In this document: piece by piece, positions 1-5,759 of the stretch
Layout of the letters: each line of letters begins with the position of its first letter
Numbering within the stretch: the stretch's first letter is position 1
DNA from: JBGTKH01 sp041744735
Lineage (GTDB): Bacteria > Planctomycetota > Planctomycetia > Pirellulales > Pirellulaceae
NCBI GenBank assembly: GCA_041744735.1
Contig: JBGTKH010000333.1
Span: 1-5,819 of the forward strand
Direction of reading: 5' to 3'
DNA: 5,819 bases
The notes under the pieces: generated by a model
The model's database searches: none
Told to the model about the DNA's origin: nothing
Seen by the model: only the letters and a program-made list of their open reading frames with translations
Made by a program: the position numbers and the translations under genes

Positions 1-104
1 GCCGAGAAATGCTGGAAAAACAATTCCTTGCGGTTCTGCCCCGCACCCCCGACACACACAAATTCCGCGACCTAGTCGCCAACATCCTCAGCCTCTGCTT
101 ATAA
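1..104 (+). CDS. C-terminal end of an unrecognised protein (partial)
   Basis: An open frame enters from the left edge (first full codon at base 3) and stops with TAA at 102-104, leaving 33 residues. The tail contains KQFLAVLPRTPDTHKFRDL and ends in a hydrophobic ILSLCL. It has an amphipathic, helix-like look and ordinary protein composition. The other two forward frames read as low-quality Pro/Thr/His-rich peptides, which is why this one was chosen. I do not recognise the family and cannot assign a function. The opposite strand of this stretch is also open and forms an in-frame extension of the broken protease gene beyond it, but that antisense translation looks non-native. The gene probably lies mostly outside the window. 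Confidence 0.6.
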   Translation, partial: REMLEKQFLAVLPRTPDTHKFRDLVANILSLCL

Positions 105-139
105 TCGCCAACACCAACCAGGCGATGGCCTAAAGTGCA

Positions 140-265
140 GAATGTAAGGAAGCCGTTAAAACCAGTGTCGATCATCGCATCAACATCGCGTTGCTTTCCA
201 CTCGGACTACCTACGGAAAGGCGAAGCATCGCAGCCAACTCGCTGTTTACAATCCCAGTGATCAT
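140..265 (-). pseudogene. Clan AA (DTGF) aspartic protease, N-terminal remnant
   Basis: The ATG at 265-263 overlaps the stop of the upstream 91-residue gene as ATGA. Translation begins MITGIVNSELAAMLRLSVG and reaches MIDTGFNGFLTF at residues 31-42. IDTGFNG is the active-site Asp-Thr-Gly motif of the retropepsin-like 'clan AA aspartic protease, AF_0612 (DTGF) family', with the usual ITG(I/V)VN start and the usual spacing. From memory, intact members are roughly 110-120 residues. Here family resemblance ends at about residue 42, before the flap and C-terminal half. The frame does not stop; it runs on as unrelated residues (CTLGHRLVGV...) into the antisense of the gene ending at base 104. I infer a 3' truncation by deletion or rearrangement with a junction between about 105 and 140. 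It is unlikely to be an active protease, because these enzymes need the whole fold and normally dimerise. Confidence 0.75.
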
Positions 266-537
266 GAGTTCCTCGAAGCACTGTGGCCACCCATGTGGTA
301 AAGCGCCGGGAATCCGATCCGGACAAACCAAATCTCGGCATTGGGTTGGCGAGCTAATAGCTTGTCTGAGGCATCGAGGGCATCATCGCCGACTTCATAG
401 GTCTCGGAATCTACGTCAATCGCAACTACCTTCCCTCGATTATTTGAATCGAACTGCGGGCGCACAACTCGCTCGTAGATCTCATCACCGAGACGGGCGG
501 TTTCCTCTGGAGTATGACGGCGATTCTCGGCTGTCAT
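262..537 (-). CDS. Small conserved protein, partner of DTGF aspartic protease
   Basis: This is a 91-residue protein. Its ATG at 537-535 is preceded by a strong Shine-Dalgarno sequence GGAAGG (543-548 on this strand) with a 5-nt spacer, so the start is well supported. It resembles a small family I know from planctomycetes and cyanobacteria, with features in this order: RRHTPEETARLGDEIYERVV near residues 6-25, VRPQ, then GKVVAIDVDSETYEVGDDAL (about 35-54) and DKLLARQPNAEIWFVRIGF (about 58-76). In such genomes the gene typically sits directly upstream of a DTGF aspartic protease, as here, with a 4-nt ATGA overlap implying translational coupling. The biochemical role is not established. A toxin-antitoxin-like or protease-regulator role is only a guess. 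The gene appears intact although its partner is broken. It begins 48 bp downstream of the adenylating-enzyme gene on the same strand and could be read from the same transcript. Its local base composition looks less GC-rich than the neighbouring genes, which fits an accessory origin. Confidence 0.85.
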   Translation of the reverse strand: MTAENRRHTPEETARLGDEIYERVVRPQFDSNNRGKVVAIDVDSETYEVGDDALDASDKLLARQPNAEIWFVRIGFPALYHMGGHSASRNS

Positions 538-585
538 GCTTGCCTTCCAAATCCCGCGAAGTCGTGACTGTATCAGGTAAGTCTG

Positions 586-1719
586 TCAATATACTCCCAC
601 CGTCGTTGTGGCCGCAAAGCCGCGGTAGGGCCGCACGCCGCTGACGCCGTCCCAGGGGTATTTTTCGTACGGCGGTTCGCGCTCGCCTTCGTCGCGTTCC
701 AGGAAGCCGGGGACGAAGAACTCTTTAGTCAGCGTTGTCAGCTTCACACGGCCGGTCTCGCCGTAGCCGACCACTTTCATCGGGTCGTCGAAGTCCACGA
801 CCTCGGCCACCGCGCGCGGCTGCGGAGCGTAGTAACTGATCTTGTAATTCTCCGCCGCGGTAACCGGCTTGCTACACGCCAAGCCCATCAACGTGTTGCC
901 GTACGTGGGCGTCATGTAGATGCCGCTCACTTCCGGCGGGCCGCCGAAGAATTCTTCGACACAGAACCGCGTCCACTGCGGCGTGAATTCGGTGCCGCCC
1001 GAGAAGATGCCGGTGATGCCCGTGTCCTTGAACGTTTGACCTTTCTTTTCCAACGCGTTGCAAAGTGATTCGAGCAACTTCGGCGTGGCAAACATGCACT
1101 TGATATCGTGGCTAGCCGAGAGGACTGTCAGCGCTTGATCGATGCAGTGCTCCTTGTATGCCTCGAGGTGCTCCATCCAACCCTTCTTGATCAGCTTGAT
1201 GACCCAGCGCGGATCGAGGTCGATGCAGAAGCAGATCCCGCCGCGGTACTGGGCCAAATGCTCGACCGCCAATCGCAGACGCCGCGGACCCGACGGGCCA
1301 AGCATCAACCAATTGGCTCCCTTGGGAAAATACTTGTCGGGCAGCGTGTGGCTGAACAGTTCGTAATCAATGCGGAAGTCGTCGATCACCACGCGACTCT
1401 TCGGGATGCCGGTCGTGCCGCCCGTCTCGAACACGTACGTTGGCTTGTCGGCATACGCTTGCGGAACCCAGCGCCGCACTGGCCCGCCGCGCAACCATTC
1501 GTCCTCGAACAGCGGGAACTTCTGAATGTCGTCGTAGCACTTGAATTCCTTGAGCGGGTCGAAGCTCAGATCGCGCTTCTTCTCCAGCCAGAACGGACAG
1601 CCCGTGGACTCGTGGAAGTGCCACTGGATGATGTCGTAGGCGTGGGCGTCAAGTTTTTCGCGGGCCGCGCTCTGAAGCGATGCGATGTCAACGGGGCCGG
1701 ATGATACCGTCGAACTCAT
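586..1719 (-). CDS. AMP-forming adenylating enzyme, PaaK/EhpF-like
   Basis: A 377-residue member of the ANL (acyl/aryl-CoA synthetase, adenylation domain, luciferase) superfamily. It would activate a carboxylic acid with ATP to an acyl-adenylate; the substrate is unknown and the location is probably cytoplasmic. The phosphate-binding loop is TGGTTGIPK at residues 99-107. Further motifs are GPSGPRRL (141-148), DLDPRWVIKLI (167-177), FSGGTEF (239-245), the aromatic YGNTLMG (273-279) and GETGRVKLTTLTKEF (320-334) followed by LERDEGE, which matches the 'TTLTKE...R..D' block of phenylacetate-CoA ligases. The opening (IIQWHF..STGCPFWL, 30-45) and the DPRWV block resemble EhpF, an atypical ANL enzyme of D-alanylgriseoluteic acid (phenazine) biosynthesis. 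The protein ends about 35 residues after the RD motif, so the usual C-terminal lid domain with its catalytic lysine is missing or vestigial. The start is fixed by GAGGAAA (1724-1730) upstream of ATG; the core GAGG lies 7 nt away. No phenazine, carrier-protein or NRPS gene lies nearby. Confidence 0.88.
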   Translation of the reverse strand: MSSTVSSGPVDIASLQSAAREKLDAHAYDIIQWHFHESTGCPFWLEKKRDLSFDPLKEFKCYDDIQKFPLFEDEWLRGGPVRRWVPQAYADKPTYVFETGGTTGIPKSRVVIDDFRIDYELFSHTLPDKYFPKGANWLMLGPSGPRRLRLAVEHLAQYRGGICFCIDLDPRWVIKLIKKGWMEHLEAYKEHCIDQALTVLSASHDIKCMFATPKLLESLCNALEKKGQTFKDTGITGIFSGGTEFTPQWTRFCVEEFFGGPPEVSGIYMTPTYGNTLMGLACSKPVTAAENYKISYYAPQPRAVAEVVDFDDPMKVVGYGETGRVKLTTLTKEFFVPGFLERDEGEREPPYEKYPWDGVSGVRPYRGFAATTTVGVY

Positions 1720-1763
1720 GCGGTTTCCTCACACTGGGCAGGCAGGTCGGTGGGATGGTTTCG

Positions 1764-1842
1764 GGATGGACGTAGTAGAATGCATGCCCACGTCCGTCCG
1801 CCGAAAAAACACAGCAATCTCGACGGACGTAGGCGTCCATCC
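1764..1842. repeat. Two-armed intergenic inverted repeat (REP/MITE-like)
   Basis: Between the hydrolase and the adenylating-enzyme gene lie two nested perfect 9-bp inverted repeats. The outer arms are GGATGGACG (1764-1772) and CGTCCATCC (1834-1842). The inner arms are ACGTCCGTC (1790-1798) and GACGGACGT (1822-1830). On one side 17 nt separate outer and inner arms; on the other only 3 nt. The central loop (1799-1821) contains a run of six A, read as T on the minus strand. Arms of the GGATGGACG/ACGTCCGTC type remind me of dispersed palindromic repeats in planctomycete intergenic regions. No transposase is encoded. It could act as an mRNA-stabilising or terminating hairpin for the hydrolase operon, but the T-run is in the loop and not after the stem, so a classical terminator is not supported. 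Confidence 0.6.
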
Positions 1843-1928
1843 TACGAGTTGTGAAACAAAGACAAAGCCAAGCTTGAAAATACCCAAGTCAGAGCCTGAA
1901 GACAACCGTGCGACCGGCCCATTGACGG

Positions 1929-2804
1929 CTATTTCGACGGGAATTTGGTCCGCAACCAACGGACAATCACATCGGCCAGCGACGTATGAACGCCGGTGTA
2001 TAGGTGGTCAGCCCCAACAATCGTGGCCATGTCGAACTTTTGACCTTCATCGGGCAACGCGGTCAGCGCTTCGGGCAATCCGGCGAAAGCCACGCCGCCG
2101 TGCTGCAACTCTTGGCTGCCGAAGGTGAACAGAGTGGGGCATGAAACTTTTGCAGCAAACTTCACGATATCGTAGCGATCCTGTGGCCCGTACTTGTCGA
2201 CGAACGCACCCGCCGAGATGGCCAGCGGAAACGGCACTCGTGTCTCGATCAGTGCTGCGGGTCGATTTTCATTAACGTGTTTCTCGGCGGTTGAGAATGC
2301 CTCGAGAAAACTCTCACTGTCCAGACCTTGCGTGAACAAGCTGTGGCAAAGTCGCGCGGGGGACACGGCGATCACACACGCTGTCGCCGGATGCGGTTCG
2401 TGTGCCGTGGCGTACAACGCCTTGATCGCGCCCAAGCTGTGTCCCAACAGCGCGACTTGCCGATAACCGCGTTCGGCCAGGAAGTCCAACCAGGCCGCAA
2501 TGTCCAAGCGGCACTCGTCGACAATCTCATACGCCGCGCCTTGCCGCCGCCGCCCGCCGGTCGTGCTGGCCGTGTACAGCCCGTCGTGTCCTCGCGTGTT
2601 GACCCACAACGTCGCGACGCCCAAATCAAGGAGCGCCGGAGTAAGGCGTTCGTTGAGCGTCGAGCCGTAGAAATTGCTGGCCACGCCGTGCAGCAAGATT
2701 GCGGCGTCCGCGGCAACTTGATTGGCCGCGGCAGTCGGACCATGTAACGCGCCGTCCAACCGCAATCCGTCCGCAGCCGCAGTTTTTACTAGATCCACGA
2801 TCAT
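1929..2804 (-). CDS. Alpha/beta-fold hydrolase
   Basis: A 291-residue alpha/beta hydrolase, probably a cytoplasmic esterase, lipase or peptidase-like enzyme of unknown substrate. The oxyanion-hole HG motif is in LLHGVASNFYG (residues 37-47). NTRGHDG (69-75) follows strand 4. The nucleophile elbow GHSLG (121-125) gives catalytic Ser123. GADH (264-267) supplies the catalytic His267. The acid is probably Glu232 in FGSQEL, where many relatives carry Asp. There is no signal peptide or membrane segment. The frame is open further upstream to 2942, but the extra 46 residues are low-quality and overlap the preceding gene. The ATG at 2804-2802 overlaps that gene's TGA as ATGA, the expected layout for translational coupling, and no strong Shine-Dalgarno sequence precedes it. 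The next gene downstream begins 209 bp away across the palindromic repeat. Specific activity cannot be read from the sequence. Confidence 0.88.
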   Translation of the reverse strand: MIVDLVKTAAADGLRLDGALHGPTAAANQVAADAAILLHGVASNFYGSTLNERLTPALLDLGVATLWVNTRGHDGLYTASTTGGRRRQGAAYEIVDECRLDIAAWLDFLAERGYRQVALLGHSLGAIKALYATAHEPHPATACVIAVSPARLCHSLFTQGLDSESFLEAFSTAEKHVNENRPAALIETRVPFPLAISAGAFVDKYGPQDRYDIVKFAAKVSCPTLFTFGSQELQHGGVAFAGLPEALTALPDEGQKFDMATIVGADHLYTGVHTSLADVIVRWLRTKFPSK

Positions 2805-4261
2805 TGCGGTGAATCCGACGTCGAAGTCGGCGGAACGTTCTGACCGGTAGCTGGATTGACATCCGAGGGGCTTGGTGTCGGCGGCGCTTTGACCGCTACT
2901 TCCATGTCGGCATCCTCTGCCGACGGCGCCGCAGCGATGCACAGCAAGTGACTTGCAGTCCGCAGATAAATCTCACCGTGGGCGATGGCGGGAGTGGCAA
3001 AGCAAGGTTCGTCCAGGCGATTGGTGGCCAGAAGTTTGAATTTGTCGGCCGCCGCGAAAACGTGCACGTCCCCCTGCTCGCTCGTGGCGTAGACGTGACC
3101 GTCGCCAGCGACCAGGCTGGCGCTGTACGTGCCGCGCAATCGCTTCTTCCAAAGCAATGCACCGTCCGCAATGTTGTAACAAGCTGCCATGCCACTGTCG
3201 GCGATGATGAATAACCGCTCTTGATAGATCAGTCCCGTCGGCACGTACGGTCCGCCTGTCGGCAGTTGCCACATGACGTGCGAACGTGTGACGTCGCCTC
3301 GGCCGCCGGGTTCAATTGCCAACAGTCGACCGTTGCTGCCGCTGCTGCTGATCACCAACCCGCCGCCGCCGATCGCGGTCGGACAAGGAATATCCGTCGT
3401 CCCGTGTACGCGCCACAATTCGGCGCCGGTCTGCGGGTCGTAGCCAATGACAAACCCCGGCGCGCCGTTGGTGCTGCCCGTGCCATTAACGATCAATTCG
3501 GTCTGCGATGTACCGTTGCGGTTCACTTCGACCAACGCCGGTGTGCTCCAACTGCGCCGGCTGTCGCGAGGCGTCCGCCACACGATCGCACCGGTGACTT
3601 TACTGAAAGCCGCAATGTACGACGCGCTTTCGCTGTCGCACGTTTGAATCACCAGGTTGCCGTACAGGATTGGGCTGGACGCGGCGCCCCATTCGTGCTC
3701 GAACCCACCGAGATCCGCATGCCACAAACGCCGGCCATCGACGTCGTAACAGAATAAACCTCGCGAGCCGAAGCAGGCGAACACGCGCCGGCCGTCAGTG
3801 ACCGCAGTTGCTGAAGCGTAACCGTTCTTGCGATGCGTTCGACCTGTCGGCGCGCCGACTTCTCGCTGCCACAGCAGCTTGCCGCTCGCCCGTTCAAAGC
3901 AAAGCAGCGCAAGTTCATCACGGTCGTCGAGGCGAACAACGGACGTTAAAAAGATTCGGCCGTTCCACACAACGGGCGAAGAATTGCCGTCGCCTGAGAC
4001 TTCTGCCGTCCATCGCACCGAAGACGAGCGGTCCCAATCCACCGGCAGATTCTGCTGCGATGACACGCCGTTCAATCTGGCGCCTCGAAACCCCGGCCAC
4101 TGTCCGATTTCGCTCTCTGCATCCGTTGACTGACTGGAAAACGACGATGCCAAAGTCGCGACCTCCGGCGCGTCAAGCACCGGATGACAACCGACGCTCG
4201 GCGCGCAGCAAAGCGCGACAACGGCTAGCAAGCAAAAGTTAGAGTGTAATCGTAACAGCAT
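2801..4261 (-). CDS. PQQ-like beta-propeller protein, exported (possible lipoprotein)
   Basis: A 486-residue protein of the BamB/PQQ-like beta-propeller type common in planctomycetes. The N-terminus has an Arg, a hydrophobic stretch (FCLLAVVALCCA, 9-20) and SVGC ending at Cys25. This is a probable signal peptide with an imperfect lipobox, so lipid attachment in the periplasm-facing membrane is possible. After a Ser/Thr-rich linker comes WPGFRG (55-60), the usual opening of this family. Successive blades end in the repeat Y/F-x-x-x-(T/S)G-x-x-x-W, with tryptophans at W131, W180, W228, W283, W331 and W371. Two degenerate blades follow (VHVFAAADKF and LLCIAAA), suggesting an eight-bladed propeller. 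From about residue 447 there is an acidic then Pro/Ser/Thr-rich tail, likely disordered. Such propellers usually mediate protein contacts, and binding of the PQQ cofactor is not implied. The ATG at 4261 has only a weak GGA 5 nt upstream. Its stop overlaps the hydrolase start, forming a two-gene operon. Confidence 0.9.
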   Translation of the reverse strand: MLLRLHSNFCLLAVVALCCAPSVGCHPVLDAPEVATLASSFSSQSTDAESEIGQWPGFRGARLNGVSSQQNLPVDWDRSSSVRWTAEVSGDGNSSPVVWNGRIFLTSVVRLDDRDELALLCFERASGKLLWQREVGAPTGRTHRKNGYASATAVTDGRRVFACFGSRGLFCYDVDGRRLWHADLGGFEHEWGAASSPILYGNLVIQTCDSESASYIAAFSKVTGAIVWRTPRDSRRSWSTPALVEVNRNGTSQTELIVNGTGSTNGAPGFVIGYDPQTGAELWRVHGTTDIPCPTAIGGGGLVISSSGSNGRLLAIEPGGRGDVTRSHVMWQLPTGGPYVPTGLIYQERLFIIADSGMAACYNIADGALLWKKRLRGTYSASLVAGDGHVYATSEQGDVHVFAAADKFKLLATNRLDEPCFATPAIAHGEIYLRTASHLLCIAAAPSAEDADMEVAVKAPPTPSPSDVNPATGQNVPPTSTSDSPQ

Positions 4262-4397
4262 CGGTTCCGTGATTTCGTGGCCCGAAAGTCCAGTCGGGTG
4301 GGGCGGGATGGTGTGGCGACATTCATCGCCGGTTGGTGGTGTGTGTAATCAACATGCGGCGTCGGCTCGTGAACCGGCCGCTTTGTGCCCGAAGGTG

Positions 4398-4859
4398 TCA
4401 GGCGGTGTTGGTGGGATTCGGCACACTGCTCAATTGCGATAACACTTGCAGCACACCGTTCAGATGCGCGAGCCGCGGGCCAAAGCGGTCGACGAACTCG
4501 TTGAGCACAAACTCGCCGTCCATGAGCTCCTCGGCGTTATCGTTTACTTCCTCGGTTAAGTTCTCCAGGAACTGCGTTTGGACGCGGCTCAGTGACTCGG
4601 CCGCCCAGCGGCAGGCGCGTGCCAACTCGGGGTTGGCCTGTTTCCACTGACCTAACTCGCTCTGTCGTTGCCGCTGCGCGGCACCGGTCTGCTGGACCAG
4701 TTCTTCCAACAGTTGATTCTGTCTCTCTTGCTTTGCAATCAGCACCCGCAGCAATGCGGAGACTTCGGTTCCGCCCGCTTCCGCTGCGTGATTCTTGGCC
4801 GTACTGGCGGTGACATCGATGTGAAACACGGGGGGGATGTGTCGCGGTTCCTGGGGCAT
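4398..4859 (-). CDS. Coiled-coil hypothetical protein, planctomycete-type
   Basis: A 153-residue protein of unknown function. The open frame extends nine codons further to a TTG at 4886, but the ATG at 4859 is preferred because GAGGAG lies 9 nt upstream of it. Residues 1-32 are a Pro-containing, probably flexible head. Residues 33-70 (SALLRVLIAKQERQNQLLEE and a Gln/Arg-rich continuation) form a likely coiled coil. GQWKQANPELARACRWAAES (70-89) begins a helical region. The acidic LTEEVNDNAEELMDGEF (101-117) leads into NEFVDRFGPRLAHLNGVLQV (120-139), the part I would expect to be best conserved. There is no signal peptide or membrane segment. The sequence style matches hypothetical proteins I associate with Planctomycetes, and I know of no assigned role. 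A sigma70-like promoter lies just upstream. The gene is divergent from the 198-residue gene and separated by 136 bp from the propeller operon. Confidence 0.82.
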   Translation of the reverse strand: MPQEPRHIPPVFHIDVTASTAKNHAAEAGGTEVSALLRVLIAKQERQNQLLEELVQQTGAAQRQRQSELGQWKQANPELARACRWAAESLSRVQTQFLENLTEEVNDNAEELMDGEFVLNEFVDRFGPRLAHLNGVLQVLSQLSSVPNPTNTA

Positions 4860-4868
4860 GGTCGAGAT

Positions 4869-4874
4869 CTCCTC
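4869..4874 (-). promoter_or_regulatory. Shine-Dalgarno site GAGGAG fixing the 4859 start
   Basis: On the minus strand GAGGAG lies 9 nt before the ATG at 4859-4857. It falls inside the longer open frame that would begin with TTG at 4886, so it argues for the shorter 153-residue product. Confidence 0.7.
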
Positions 4875-4900
4875 AGCTTCCTTCAACGGCCGTGCGTTTC

Positions 4901-4930
4901 AGTATAAGCATGCTGGCCGTTGCCTGTCGA
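4901..4930 (-). promoter_or_regulatory. Sigma70-type promoter of the coiled-coil gene
   Basis: On the minus strand, TCGACA (4930-4925; 5 of 6 match to TTGACA) and TATACT (4906-4901; 5 of 6 match to TATAAT) are separated by 18 bp. Transcription would start near 4893-4895, giving a leader of about 35 nt that contains the GAGGAG ribosome-binding site before ATG 4859. Position and spacing are right for a housekeeping promoter. This is inference from consensus only. Confidence 0.55.
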
Positions 4931-5112
4931 GTGACTGCCGAATTTTCATACGCACACTCGCCGCATGCATGCTGCCATTCTCCGAGCAACCGTCAACACC
5001 GCTAAAGTCTCGTCCGCCGCACGCCCGATGCAACTGGAGCAGACCGCCGCACTGTCTCCGCTCGCCGTTTGTAAATCCGCACAGCTCTTCATCCTTTCGA
5101 GCGTACCGCCGC

Positions 5113-5709
5113 ATGCAAGTCGTTGGACCCAAGTCGTTGCCAGCCATTGGCTTTTTGACCGTGTTAGAACACCCAGAGCAGGGCTTGTTGGGCGGATACC
5201 TCGTGCTGAATGCCGCCGGCCGACCGCTCGAATTCCACTGCACGGCGCCCGTGCGAGCGAACCGTGCCCAGCAAATACTTTACGGCCCGACGCTGGGCCC
5301 GTTCCTGTACGGCGAACAGATTGGCCAGACGCTGTTAGCCAAAGAACAAACGCAACCGCTCTTGGTTTGCACAGACGTCGAGCCGGCGTTGGCAGTGCGA
5401 GACTTTGTCTCGCTGCCTGTTGTGCTAGTCCTGCCAAGGAGCCCGTCGTCGGACGACACTGCAATCGCCGGTCAGCCCAACAAATCTCTGCGCTTGGACG
5501 CCGGCCACAACCAAGTCCCGGCACCGGCTTTCGCGCGGCTCAGTCCGTTTACGCTCGGCGCCCAAAAACTGGCGGTGCTTTCGACGCACGAACAGGACCG
5601 CCAGCAAGTAATGGATCGCTGGAGTCCCTACACCGATCACCTCGACCTGCAAGAACCCTTCACGCGAATCCGCGAAGCGATTGAAGAGGCGCAGCGAAGT
5701 GCGAAGTGA
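5113..5709 (+). CDS. Hypothetical protein, planctomycete-type, 198 residues
   Basis: A protein of unknown function. The frame is open well upstream, but the sequence before Met 5113 is a Ser/Pro/Arg/Cys-rich translation with no protein-like pattern, so this ATG is chosen. It leads straight into GFLTVLEHPEQGLLGGYLVL (residues 13-32). Then come NAAGRPLEFHCTAPV (33-47), RAQQILYGPTL (51-61) and FLYGEQIGQTLL (64-75), which look like the conserved core. LLVCTDVEPALAVRDF follows and then a more variable, Pro-rich second half. A His-Cys pair (H42, C43) sits in the core motif. No signal peptide or membrane segment is evident. I associate this sequence pattern with an unnamed family in planctomycete genomes. 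The start has no strong Shine-Dalgarno sequence. The gene diverges from the coiled-coil gene across a 253-bp intergenic region in which I found no convincing forward promoter. Confidence 0.8.
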   Translation: MQVVGPKSLPAIGFLTVLEHPEQGLLGGYLVLNAAGRPLEFHCTAPVRANRAQQILYGPTLGPFLYGEQIGQTLLAKEQTQPLLVCTDVEPALAVRDFVSLPVVLVLPRSPSSDDTAIAGQPNKSLRLDAGHNQVPAPAFARLSPFTLGAQKLAVLSTHEQDRQQVMDRWSPYTDHLDLQEPFTRIREAIEEAQRSAK

Positions 5710-5716
5710 GCGAAGG

Positions 5717-5751
5717 GTTGAGAGTTGAAAGTTGGGGTTGAGGGTGAGAGG
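5717..5751 (+). repeat. Degenerate purine-rich heptamer tandem repeat
   Basis: Eight bases after the stop codon of the 198-residue gene come five consecutive heptamers: GTTGAGA, GTTGAAA, GTTGGGG, TTGAGGG and TGAGAGG. The first three share GTTGRRR and the last two drift in phase. The strand is all G/A/T with no C across the block. It is low-complexity intergenic DNA with no obvious hairpin. The last unit could double as a weak ribosome-binding sequence for the possible gene that follows. Confidence 0.6.
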
Positions 5752-5759
5752 AACGGCGC

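Noticed and set aside
584..589. Perfect TTGACA on the minus strand just upstream of the 91-residue gene, a possible -35 box.
   Set aside because: No acceptable -10 hexamer lies 16-18 bp downstream, and the box overlaps the stop codon of the preceding gene.
1108..1704. A 198-codon forward open frame opposite the adenylating-enzyme gene.
   Set aside because: It is antisense to a gene with clear catalytic motifs and reflects third-position GC bias; its own translation shows no family pattern.
2805..2942. N-terminal extension of the hydrolase frame by 46 residues.
   Set aside because: It overlaps the propeller gene, has no protein-like pattern, and the ATGA overlap at 2804 gives a far better start.
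3221..3757. A 178-codon forward open frame opposite the propeller gene.
   Set aside because: It is a mirror of the repeated blade-coding sequence, rich in Arg/Ala with no motif or ribosome-binding site.
4331..4356. TTGATT with a downstream ATGAAT on the minus strand as a promoter for the propeller operon.
   Set aside because: Spacing is about 20 bp and the -10 match is poor.
4328..4378. Inverted repeat GCCGGTT / AACCGGC in the gap upstream of the propeller gene, considered as a terminator for the coiled-coil gene.
   Set aside because: The stem is only 7 bp with a 37-nt loop and no T-run, so it is not distinguishable from chance.
4837..5112. Long open extension in front of the 198-residue protein, including an ATG at 4969.
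   Set aside because: The translation is Ser/Pro/Arg/Cys-rich and partly overlaps the divergent gene and its promoter; the recognisable core starts right after Met 5113.
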